Made by a program: the position numbers and the translations under genes. DNA of 32,586 nt from Candidatus Zhuqueibacterota bacterium (GTDB lineage: Bacteria; Zhuqueibacterota; Zhuqueibacteria; Residuimicrobiales; JAFGEC01): assembly GCA_016931775.1 (NCBI GenBank), contig JAFGEC010000040.1, positions 1 through 32,586 of the forward strand. Reading direction: 5' to 3'. Positions within the stretch are counted from its first letter, which is position 1, and each line of letters starts with the position of its first letter. Below are positions 8,583-15,031 of this stretch, piece after piece. The notes below the pieces were generated by a model. It ran no database searches. It had not been told where the DNA came from and saw nothing but the letters and a program-made list of their open reading frames with translations.

Positions 8583-8666
8583 ATGTATCAAATCACCGTT
8601 CTAAATATTTTCGTGCTCAACTCTGATTGTGAAATCGACGATTCTCAAAAAGGAGGAACGGGATAA
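8583..8666 (+). CDS. 27-residue leader ORF upstream of an attenuator
   Basis: ATG at 8583 lies 9 bases after AAGGA. The frame encodes 27 residues (beginning MYQITVLNIFVLN, ending QKGGTG) and stops at 8664-8666. The stop falls just after the 5' arm of a possible antiterminator stem (8655-8662), the position expected of a leader peptide whose translation affects folding. There is no obvious run of one amino acid, unlike classical amino-acid operon leaders. A ribosomally made signal or modified peptide is an alternative. Confidence 0.4.
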   Translation: MYQITVLNIFVLNSDCEIDDSQKGGTG

Positions 8667-8727
8667 ATACATCCATATTATACAGGTATATAAAAAGCCC
8701 CGTTCCAAAAGAGCGGGGCTTTTTTTA
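8655..8727 (+). promoter_or_regulatory. Putative transcription attenuator (competing stems)
   Basis: GGAACGGG (8655-8662) is the exact complement of CCCGTTCC (8699-8706). The second arm overlaps the 5' arm of the terminator (8692-8702), so only one of the two stems can form at a time. With the short ORF ending at 8666, this is the geometry of leader-controlled attenuation of the gene at 8837. Inference from base pairing; no known riboswitch class is recognised. Confidence 0.45.
8692..8727 (+). terminator. Strong intrinsic terminator
   Basis: AAAAAGCCCCG (8692-8702) and CGGGGCTTTTT (from 8714) form an 11-bp stem with an 11-base loop, followed by an unbroken T run to 8727. It can end transcripts from the LmbE operon or act as the off state of the attenuator. 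Confidence 0.85.
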
Positions 8728-8777
8728 TTTGTACCAATTACAAAATATTTAACAAACACGTACGTCTATAACACAAA

Positions 8778-8813
8778 CACCTCCGGGAGGTGACAAGAAA
8801 CCTCCCGGAAGTG
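8778..8813 (+). promoter_or_regulatory. Stable hairpin just upstream of the ribosome site at 8820
   Basis: CACCTCCGGGAGGT (8778-8791) and ACCTCCCGGAAGTG (8800-8813) form a 14-bp stem with one C-A mismatch and an 8-base loop. Both arms contain CCTCC, which could instead pair with the GGAGG of the following gene's ribosome site (8820-8827). Control of translation start is possible, but mRNA stabilisation or a Rho-independent remnant is also plausible. Confidence 0.45.
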
Positions 8814-8836
8814 AAACGGAAAGGAGGGAAAAACAG

Positions 8837-9145
8837 ATGATTTCTGGTTACAATCTGACGGAACTCAAACAAAAAGCACAATCCGGTACGGTGATGGATG
8901 TTGATGACATTATGAGAACGCTGAACACAACAACCGATTTTCTCATGCAGAAAAAAATCGACTTTTCCCTCGGTTTGATCTGTTCACCGGAAGGCCGCGG
9001 CCGGATCCGGCATTACCTTTTTCGCGGCACGGAAATACAGCGCAACTATGCAGCGCTGTATTTTAAAAGACTGGGACTATTGGAAATTTTGGACGAGGCG
9101 GTACAGCGTGGTTGTATCGATAAAGTTCAGGCTTTTGCCAGCTAA
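8837..9145 (+). CDS. Small cytoplasmic protein of unknown function
   Basis: A 102-residue protein preceded by a textbook ribosome site (AAGGAGGG, 9 bases from ATG). It has no signal peptide or membrane helix. It is predicted to be mostly helical, with amphipathic stretches (LTELKQKAQ; VDDIMRTLNTTTDFL; NYAALYFKRLGLLEILDEAVQRG). A Cys at position 49 lies in LICSPEGRGRIRHY, but no catalytic motif can be named. Its long structured leader (terminator, possible antiterminator, hairpin) suggests tight regulation. I do not recognise the family. Confidence 0.7.
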   Translation: MISGYNLTELKQKAQSGTVMDVDDIMRTLNTTTDFLMQKKIDFSLGLICSPEGRGRIRHYLFRGTEIQRNYAALYFKRLGLLEILDEAVQRGCIDKVQAFAS

Positions 9146-9182
9146 GGGAAATTTTTCCATACGACAAATCCTTCCGCGTGAT

Positions 9183-9214
9183 CTCTGTGGTTCACACTTG
9201 ATTGAACCACAGAG
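9183..9214. repeat. Perfect 11-bp inverted repeat
   Basis: CTCTGTGGTTC (9183-9193) and GAACCACAGAG (9204-9214) pair perfectly across a 10-base loop, about 38 bp after the small gene's stop. There is no T run, so it is not a standard terminator; it resembles the CTCTG-rich intergenic repeats nearby. Nothing else is visible before the next ribosome site. Confidence 0.5.
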
Positions 9215-9396
9215 GTCTCAGTCCCTACCTCATCAAAAATGATACAAATTTTTATTCACTTCAATAACACCGGATGCTGTTTTAAATAGCCATGATTTCT
9301 CATTCTGATTGACATTTTGGGATAAATTACTAGATTACAGAATACACTTAATAGGTTGAATTTTTAGCCATTTATTCCTGCTTTAGGAGGCAACAG

Positions 9397-10275
9397 ATGA
9401 AAAAACGTTTTATTCCGGTCCTTATTTTAATCCTTCTCTCCCCTCTTTTCTCTGCAGAAACCGAACTGCCGGTTCAGTATGAGGAACTGACCGCACCTGA
9501 TTTTATCAAGGCGGTGGAAAAGTCCGGCGGAATTTGTATCCTGCCGCTGGGGATACTGGAGAAACACGGCGCGCACCTGCCGCTGGGAACGGATTTGATC
9601 GACGTGCGTGAGATCGCGCTGCGGGCGGCAAAAAAAGAGTACTGTATCGTATTTCCTGAATTTTATTTCGGACAAATATTCGAGGCAAAGCACCAGCCCG
9701 GTACGATAGCCTACAGCGCCGGGTTGGTGTGGAACGTACTGCAGGAAACCTGTGATGAGCTGGGGCGCAACGGTATCACGAAAATTCTTCTGGTGAACGG
9801 CCACGGCGGCAACAACAATCTTTTACCCTATTTTTGCCAGGCACAACTGGCGGAGAAAAAAGACTATGCGGTTATTTGGTTCAGAGCTGAAGACGATCCG
9901 GAAATTGCCGAACAGATCACAAAATTGCGCAAAACAACCACCGGCGGCCACGCGGACGAAACGGAAACATCCATGATGATCGCCCACCGGCCGGATCTCG
10001 TATATCAGGACCGCGCCGGCCAGCAGTCGGGAGAAGACCAAAATCGATTGAATATACCTCATGGATATACGGGCATCTGGTGGTACGCCAAATATCCCAA
10101 CCATTATGCCGGAGACGGCAGTTACGCAAGCAAAGAAATCGGCGAGCTGATTTTGAACCAGGAAGCCAATCAACTGGTTGAACTGATTAAATACCTTAAA
10201 AACGACGATACGGTATTGAAATTACAACAAAAATTCTACAAAGAGGCTGCCGATCCTCTTAAAACAAAGCAATGA
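9397..10275 (+). CDS. Exported creatininase-family metallo-amidohydrolase
   Basis: A 292-residue member of the creatininase/creatinine amidohydrolase superfamily, zinc or manganese enzymes that open cyclic amides or hydrolyse formamides. The metal motifs are present: LGILEKHGAHLPLGTD (Glu55, His57, Asp66), VNGHGGNN (His136) and GGHADETETS (Glu188 or Glu190). Residues 1-20 form a Sec signal peptide (LILLSPLFSAE), which is unusual because classical members are cytoplasmic; exported versions are known in FCB and Acidobacteria genomes. GGAGG precedes the ATG. The substrate is unknown. It appears to be a single-gene unit, with the hairpin cluster right after it. Confidence 0.9.
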   Translation: MKKRFIPVLILILLSPLFSAETELPVQYEELTAPDFIKAVEKSGGICILPLGILEKHGAHLPLGTDLIDVREIALRAAKKEYCIVFPEFYFGQIFEAKHQPGTIAYSAGLVWNVLQETCDELGRNGITKILLVNGHGGNNNLLPYFCQAQLAEKKDYAVIWFRAEDDPEIAEQITKLRKTTTGGHADETETSMMIAHRPDLVYQDRAGQQSGEDQNRLNIPHGYTGIWWYAKYPNHYAGDGSYASKEIGELILNQEANQLVELIKYLKNDDTVLKLQQKFYKEAADPLKTKQ

Positions 10276-10316
10276 AAAATTGGAAATCGTTTGAGATTTA
10301 ATTTTATACCGCTCCG

Positions 10317-10410
10317 TTCCGCCGGGCGGAATCGCGCCGCTTCGCGGCGCTGCGGTGTCCTCTGCGGGCTGCGCGATCCCGCTGAGCGGGATCATGCCGA
10401 TTTGCGGCAT
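10317..10410. repeat. Cluster of four GC-rich hairpins
   Basis: Four palindromes follow one another: TTCCGCC-G-GGCGGAA (10317-10331), GCGCCGC-TTC-GCGGCGC (10334-10350), GATCCCGC-TGA-GCGGGATC (10375-10393) and ATGCCG-ATTTG-CGGCAT (10394-10410). All sit within 100 bp after the creatininase gene. There is no T tract and no significant ORF. They resemble a REP/BIME-type extragenic palindromic cluster; arms differ, so it is not a simple tandem repeat. Confidence 0.7.
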
Positions 10411-10545
10411 TCCGGGGTCTTGCTCCGCTGCCTTTATGAAAAATACCACGGACTTTCTCATATCAACTTTGAATATACTCTGTGCCTCGCTCTGTGAATT
10501 CTGAGCTTTCTCTAATCACGTTATATTGTCCCTCTTAAAAAACAG

Positions 10546-10958
10546 GGTATCCCCCAACTTCCACGATGAACTATACCTAATGTAATAATTTATTTTAATT
10601 TAAAGGCCGAAATAATTGCGAAATGAACAATTTAATGGTTAATATGCAGTTTTATATTTTGTCCATTTTTTTATTCTTGTGTGATTCCGACTGGTTCATC
10701 GCGCAGAGTCGCCGGGACGCAGAGAGTACCTGGAAGAGAGATAAAGGCTCAAGTCAAGAATTTTACTAAATTTTTTTTTTATTATATTTTTTTTTAATAA
10801 CAAATAATATAAGCCTGTGCTTTAATCCAAATTACCCAGCAAAAATTTCTGCGCCTCCCCGCCTCTGCGCGAGGTAAAAAGAATCATACAGAAGAGTAAA
10901 AAGCCTGGCTGACTATTTTGGTATATTTATCAATTCAAATAAAATTTTGGGGGATACC
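10546..10958. mobile_element. MITE-like noncoding element with terminal inverted repeats
   Basis: GGTATCCCCCAA (10546-10557) and TTGGGGGATACC (10947-10958) are exact 12-bp inverted repeats enclosing 413 bp without a gene. Subterminal blocks are also inverted copies: CGCGCAGAGTCGCCGGGACGC near 10699 mirrors the GCGCCTCCCCGCCTCTGCGCG block near 10853. CTTAAAAAA occurs just outside each end (10534-10542 and 10965-10973), but at unequal distance, so a true target duplication is uncertain. The centre is poly-T rich. No transposase is encoded. The right half is copy C of the dispersed repeat. Confidence 0.5.
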
Positions 10959-10960
10959 TC
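10848..10960 (+). repeat. Dispersed intergenic repeat, copy C
   Basis: Blocks TCTGCGCCTCCCCGCCTC, GCGCGAGGTAAAAAGAATC, ATACAGAAG, ATATTTATCAATTC and AAATAAAATTTTGGGGGATA match copies A, B and D in the same order. Here it forms the right arm of the MITE-like element and ends 17 bp before the -35 box of the marR-hgcA promoter. Confidence 0.7.
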
Positions 10961-10977
10961 CTCCCTTAAAAAAATAC

Positions 10978-11021
10978 TTGCATTTTTATTTGTATTATAC
11001 TATATTTGTATCATACAAATA
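10978..11021 (+). promoter_or_regulatory. marR-hgcA promoter with overlapping palindromic operators
   Basis: A sigma-70-type promoter: -35 TTGCAT (10978-10983), 17-bp spacer, -10 TATATT (11001-11006). A 19-bp perfect palindrome, TATTTGTAT-c-ATACAAATA (11003-11021), covers the -10 box and expected start point. A second half-conserved copy with the same TATTTGTAT arm begins at 10987, 16 bp upstream, within the spacer. MarR dimers bind such palindromes and often repress their own operon, so occupancy here should block transcription. Promoter and dyad are seen; control by this MarR is inference. Confidence 0.7.
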
Positions 11022-11048
11022 AATTGAATTAAATATCCTGGAAACTTG

Positions 11049-11504
11049 ATGGATCAGATTACTTTATCATTGGCCGATTTAATCAGCCAATTTTTCCGCA
11101 GAACAAACATTCTGGACCGGAATGAAAAAATGTGTTATGGCGTCACCCTGACGCAACATTATGTGATCGAAATATTGTATAAACGTGATTCCGGTTTAAC
11201 CATGAATACCATCAGCCGGACCATGGGACTTGCCATCAGTTCTTTAACCCGGATTATCAACGTCCTGGTTCGGGATGGGATTGTCGTACGGGAGCCGTCG
11301 GAACAAGACCGCCGCAAGGTGATTGTCCGGCTGACGGAAAAAGGCAAAGACCTGGCCCAAAAGCTGCAAAACTGCACGCAAGAATTCTGGCGGCGTGTTT
11401 TCTCGGGAATTCCCGAAACAAAGAAAAAAGAAATCGTACAAAATTTAAAACTCATCATCTCTCTACTGGAAAAGGAACACAAATCATGTTGTACCAAAAA
11501 GTAG
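11049..11504 (+). CDS. MarR-family transcriptional regulator leading the hgc operon
   Basis: A winged-helix regulator of 151 residues. The core contains LTQHYVIEILYKRDSGLTM, SRTMGLAISSLTRIINVLVRDG (recognition helix) and the wing VREPSEQDRRKVIVRLTEKG, followed by the C-terminal dimerisation helix. ATG at 11049 is preferred; the in-frame TTG at 11046 has no better ribosome site. The gene ends in KSCCTKK, a vicinal Cys pair that could sense thiol-reactive metals, though this is speculation. Its last 19 bp overlap hgcA, so the two are transcribed together and probably translated in a coupled way. It likely regulates itself and hgcA through the palindrome at 11003-11021. Confidence 0.93.
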   Translation: MDQITLSLADLISQFFRRTNILDRNEKMCYGVTLTQHYVIEILYKRDSGLTMNTISRTMGLAISSLTRIINVLVRDGIVVREPSEQDRRKVIVRLTEKGKDLAQKLQNCTQEFWRRVFSGIPETKKKEIVQNLKLIISLLEKEHKSCCTKK

Positions 11505-12520
11505 CCACAGGATCGATAACGGCGGCCGGACTTTCAATCCCTGTGATCCCGTCGACCTGGACGTTCAGGGATTTGCTAGGAGCGGTGGGAGTGCGTTTTA
11601 ACCGGAACCGCATGAACTACGCCGTTCAACCCGGATTGTATGCGGCAGGGAAACCGGATAAGGATTCTCCTGTTCTCGTCTCCGCCAATTATAAACTGAG
11701 TTTTGATACGCTCCGCAAAAATTTAACTGGTCAAAATGTATGGATAACGGTACTGGATACAAAAGGGATCAATGTGTGGTGTGCGGCAGGTAAAGGTACA
11801 TTCGGTACCGATGAGCTGGTAAAGCAGGTAAAGGATACCGGACTGGAGCAGATCGTCAACCACCGTAAACTCATCGTTCCCCAATTGGGAGCTCCCGGTA
11901 TTGCCGCCCATCTGGTCGAGCAGCAGACAGGATTCAAAGTGGTTTACGGACCTGTTAAAGCCAAACATATCCCGGCGTTTCTGAATAAGCGTAAATTACC
12001 GCCGGATTTCCGGAAGGTCCGATTTCCGTTTTTCGACCGGCTGATTTTAACCGCTCTGGAATTCACCACGGGATTGAAATATGTTATTCCGGTTCTGGCC
12101 TTCTTTTTTCTGTTTTCAGGCATCCAAAACAGGCAATTCGACATGGCAAACTGGTGGCGATTTGGAATATACAGTGTTGTGGTATTATTCCTTGGATTCC
12201 TGTCAGGGGCCGTATTAACGCCGGCATTGTTACCGTACATTCCCGGCAGAGCCTTTGTTTTTAAAGGATTTATCACCAATATCGTCGTATTAATTCTGCT
12301 GAATCTGTTTTCTGTTTTACAGATATTCAATATTCTCGATCTGATTGCTCTTGGCTGTACGGGCAGCGCGATCGCTGCTTTCTTTGCAATGAATTTTACC
12401 GGTGCATCGACCTATACATCTTTATCGGGTGTAAAAAAAGAAATGCGGTACGCTGTTCCTTTGGAAATTGTCCTTTTCGCAGCAGGAGTTATTTTATGGC
12501 TGGTCGGCAGGCTGGTTTAA
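11486..12520 (+). CDS. hgcA: HgcA, corrinoid protein of mercury methylation
   Basis: A 344-residue membrane corrinoid protein that transfers a methyl group from methylcobamide to Hg(II), forming methylmercury. The N-terminal corrinoid domain (about 1-175) holds the diagnostic cap-helix motif NVWCAAGK at 96-103; Cys99 should be the lower axial cobalt ligand. Other family blocks are RMNYAVQPGLYAAG, VLVSANYKLSFDTLR, HRKLIVPQLGAPGIAAH and GFKVVYGPVKA. About five membrane helices follow (about 195-344). The membrane domain and cap Cys separate it from the CdhD/AcsC subunit of the acetyl-CoA pathway. Length matches known HgcA (about 340). ATG lies 8 bases after AAGGAA, inside the end of marR. Its partner hgcB is displaced by one gene. 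Confidence 0.96.
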   Translation: MLYQKVATGSITAAGLSIPVIPSTWTFRDLLGAVGVRFNRNRMNYAVQPGLYAAGKPDKDSPVLVSANYKLSFDTLRKNLTGQNVWITVLDTKGINVWCAAGKGTFGTDELVKQVKDTGLEQIVNHRKLIVPQLGAPGIAAHLVEQQTGFKVVYGPVKAKHIPAFLNKRKLPPDFRKVRFPFFDRLILTALEFTTGLKYVIPVLAFFFLFSGIQNRQFDMANWWRFGIYSVVVLFLGFLSGAVLTPALLPYIPGRAFVFKGFITNIVVLILLNLFSVLQIFNILDLIALGCTGSAIAAFFAMNFTGASTYTSLSGVKKEMRYAVPLEIVLFAAGVILWLVGRLV

Positions 12521-12653
12521 AAACAGAAAAATTGAAATACAAAATAGGACGCCGGATTATGATAGTTTTACCATGGCTTTTTTTGCAGTTTTTTCAACTG
12601 TAGCAACGAACATCAAGTGCATTATTTAACAACACTATGAGAAAGAGGTCATA

Positions 12654-13394
12654 ATGAAACAAGTATGGAGCGACAGCTATAAAATTCATTCCTATGAAGC
12701 CGATACCAAGGGCCAGGCGACGCCCTCTATTCTCTGCAAATATATGCAGGAATCAGCATGGAACCATGCCGAAAACCTGGAGCTGGGGTATTCACATTTA
12801 ATCAAGGAAAATCTGGTGTGGGTTATGGCACGTAAAAAATTTACGATTTTCAAATATCCGAAATGGGGTGAAACGATAACCGTCAACACATGGCCCTCCG
12901 GCCGGGAAAAGCTGCTGTTTTACCGCGATTTCAGGCTGCTTGACGAACAAGGATCGGAGATCGGAATCGCTTCGACGGTTTGGTTCATCATCGATATAAA
13001 TTCCCGGCGTCCAAAACGAATGAACCGGGATGTAGGATTTGACGTGTGGAACATGGAACAGGTCTATGACACCCGGCCGCAGAAAATTTTACCTGTGGAA
13101 TTTTCCCAACCGGGCAAACCGGTGACCGTCAGTTATTTCGATCTGGATGTCAACGATCATGTGAACAATATTCGCTACATCGACTGGATTATCGATGGTT
13201 ACGACCATGAATTTTTACAACAGCAGAGTTTGCACAGTATGGAAATTAACTTTTTATCCGAGACCGTCCACAGTCAAAGGCTGGAAGTCTTGAAAACATC
13301 CTGTAACGGATCGGATTATTTTAAAATAACACGAAAGGACGACAATACGGATGTTTTTCTGGCAAAAGCCCAATGGAAAAAATGCGGGGACTGA
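12654..13394 (+). CDS. Acyl-ACP thioesterase lying between hgcA and hgcB
   Basis: A 246-residue double hot-dog thioesterase of the FatA/FatB/bacterial acyl-ACP thioesterase family (PF01643). It releases fatty acids from acyl carrier protein in the cytoplasm. The first hot dog covers about 1-130 (SYEADTKGQATPSILCKYMQESAWNHAE; TVNTWPSG). The second contains the catalytic block DLDVNDHVNNIRYIDW (163-178), with Asp, Asn and His at 165, 167 and 169. The ribosome site is AGAGG. It starts 133 bp after hgcA, in a gap with only a weak 5-bp hairpin, and ends 1 bp before hgcB, so it is clearly cotranscribed with hgcB. A role in mercury methylation is not known; it could adjust membrane lipids or be a passenger. 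Confidence 0.92.
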   Translation: MKQVWSDSYKIHSYEADTKGQATPSILCKYMQESAWNHAENLELGYSHLIKENLVWVMARKKFTIFKYPKWGETITVNTWPSGREKLLFYRDFRLLDEQGSEIGIASTVWFIIDINSRRPKRMNRDVGFDVWNMEQVYDTRPQKILPVEFSQPGKPVTVSYFDLDVNDHVNNIRYIDWIIDGYDHEFLQQQSLHSMEINFLSETVHSQRLEVLKTSCNGSDYFKITRKDDNTDVFLAKAQWKKCGD

Positions 13395-13395
13395 T

Positions 13396-13707
13396 ATGTT
13401 TGGATTGAGATATTTAAAAAATGTAACGACACTAAAGACTTATCCGGGCAAATGCACCGGTTGTGGTGTGTGTACACTGGTTTGTCCGCAACAGATTTTA
13501 AAGTTGCAGGATAAAAAAATCCTCGTGATCGACAAAGACGGGTGTATGGAATGCGGTGCCTGTCAACGCAACTGCGAATTTGATGCCATCCGTGTACGGG
13601 CCGGAGTGGGTTGTGCTGCTGCGGTTATTCAGGGCGCCCTCAAGAAAACGGAGCCTGCGTGCGGATGCAGCTGCTCCGGGGAAAAAGCATCGAGTTGCTG
13701 TGGATAG
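13396..13707 (+). CDS. hgcB: HgcB, two-[4Fe-4S] ferredoxin of mercury methylation
   Basis: A 103-residue ferredoxin that reduces the HgcA corrinoid and probably passes Hg(II) to it. Cluster 1: C20-x2-C23-x2-C26-x3-C30-P. Cluster 2: the HgcB signature CMECGAC at 50-56 with C60; the usual Pro after the fourth Cys is Glu here. GVGCA (70-74) is also family-specific. The C-terminus has five further cysteines, C89, C91, C93 and the vicinal pair C101-C102; known HgcB ends in a Cys pair thought to bind mercury. The frame is open upstream, but ATG at 13396 has a GGGG(A) site and gives the normal length. It starts 1 bp after the thioesterase stop. Confidence 0.95.
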   Translation: MFGLRYLKNVTTLKTYPGKCTGCGVCTLVCPQQILKLQDKKILVIDKDGCMECGACQRNCEFDAIRVRAGVGCAAAVIQGALKKTEPACGCSCSGEKASSCCG

Positions 13708-13788
13708 CAAAATACATCATTTATGGACTTTGTAAAGATAATGAGCAGCATTGTATCAGGTGACGGTCAGGCTTAATAAAAAGGCAAA

Positions 13789-13837
13789 ATGCGGAAATTT
13801 ACTCAAATGCGGAAAAATTCCGCATTTGTTTCCGCAT
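13789..13837. terminator. Nested palindromes between convergent hgcB and esterase genes
   Basis: CAAATGCGGAA-AAA-TTCCGCATTTG (13804-13828) is a perfect 11-bp stem. It is enclosed by an outer pair, ATGCGGAAA (13789-13797) and TTTCCGCAT (13829-13837). It sits between two converging genes and is AT-flanked, so it probably ends both transcripts. Confidence 0.55.
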
Positions 13838-13883
13838 ATTTAGTGTTTTTGTTTTTCCGGTTATAAGCAATATAATAGCACTT

Positions 13884-14783
13884 TTAATGCTGATGAAACG
13901 TTTCCGACACAAACCTGAGCACGACCGGCAGTGATTCACGCCAATAAGTCCAGTTGTGCGCACCGTCGCGGATACGGAATTCATGGGGTATTTCGCGTTT
14001 CCTCATAATGATATGGATGAGAGAGTTGCCTTCATACAGAAAATCATCGTCCCCGCAATCGATAAACCAGCGTACGGATTTTATTTTTTCCACGTCCATA
14101 TTTTCCATCATAAAAACCGCACTGTGTTTTTCAAAATGGGCTTGCACCTGTTCATCGGACAACTTTTCCGCGTTTTCCTGCTCACGGCGTTCCAGTTGGC
14201 GGCGCGCGTCTTCCAGCTTTAAAGGACCGCAGGACGCACTGAGAGGGCACGCGGAGGAAAACAGTTCGGGATGATGTAATGCGTACATAAACGTACCGCC
14301 GCCGCCCATGGATAATCCGGCCACGGCACGGTAGCGTTTCTCACCCTTTATGCGGTAATTTTTTTCCACAAAGGGCATAAATTCTTCGAAAAAGAAATCC
14401 TCGTAACGCCAGTCATTGGTCGCACTGTTGAAATATCCACGCCGTTCCGCATTGGCATCGGGCATGGCCACGATCATGGGAGTTGCGGTACCGCTATTAA
14501 TACACTTGTCGGCAATGTGCAAAATTTCACCGAACTGGACCCAGCCGGTCTGATCGTCGCCACCGCCGTGCAACAGGTATAATACCGGATACGATCGTTG
14601 CGATGTATTGTAATCGGGCGGCAGATAGATGGCGAATTTTCGATCATTTTTGAGTATTTTGCTGGGCATAACGAGGTTGTCGAAAACCTGTCCCATTTGT
14701 GCGTAAAGAAGGGACGGCAGGATAAAAAACAAAACCAGATAAAAAACGGTATGGATTTTGGGGAATGAACGATCAGGTTGCAT
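13884..14783 (-). CDS. Exported esterase, esterase-D/feruloyl-esterase-like alpha/beta hydrolase
   Basis: A 299-residue hydrolase of the putative esterase family PF00756, which includes feruloyl, acetyl-xylan and enterochelin esterases. A signal peptide covers about 1-29 (ending SLLYAQ). The fold is marked by YPVLYLLHGGGDDQTGW, with the oxyanion loop HGGG. The nucleophile Ser158 lies in GLSMGG; the likely acid is an Asp in CGDDDF (245-247); the His is in GAHNW (His276). GGAGG sits 6 bases before the ATG. It probably removes acyl or phenolic esters from plant polysaccharides, in line with the glycan enzymes nearby. It stands alone, converging on hgcB. Confidence 0.92.
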   Translation of the reverse strand: MQPDRSFPKIHTVFYLVLFFILPSLLYAQMGQVFDNLVMPSKILKNDRKFAIYLPPDYNTSQRSYPVLYLLHGGGDDQTGWVQFGEILHIADKCINSGTATPMIVAMPDANAERRGYFNSATNDWRYEDFFFEEFMPFVEKNYRIKGEKRYRAVAGLSMGGGGTFMYALHHPELFSSACPLSASCGPLKLEDARRQLERREQENAEKLSDEQVQAHFEKHSAVFMMENMDVEKIKSVRWFIDCGDDDFLYEGNSLIHIIMRKREIPHEFRIRDGAHNWTYWRESLPVVLRFVSETFHQH

Positions 14784-15031
14784 AGGTCCTCCATGGCAAA
14801 TGATGTTTATATAATCTGTTTAATATAAAAGCCGCAAACGTAAATTGCAAAGTAAATATAAAGATAATTTTAATTTGTTACGTCCTCCGAAGGTGTGTAT
14901 TGTGAGCTGCCTCTGAGAGTATTTTGAATACAGATCGTCGTAACGAGTAAATAGGACGGCAGAAAAAAGACCGAACGAAAGAAACAGTGAATCGAGTTTA
15001 GTTAAAAGTACGATCGGCTGACATTATACCT

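Noticed and set aside
10317-10410. CRISPR array or tandem repeat
   Set aside because: The four units are separate palindromes with different arms, no constant repeat and no spacers.
11486-12520. Acetyl-CoA pathway corrinoid subunit (CdhD/AcsC) instead of HgcA
   Set aside because: Those proteins lack the NVWCAAGK cap-helix Cys motif and the C-terminal membrane domain; hgcB nearby settles it.
13351-13395. Upstream extension of hgcB
   Set aside because: The frame is open, but it overlaps the thioesterase end, lacks a ribosome site and gives residues unlike any HgcB.
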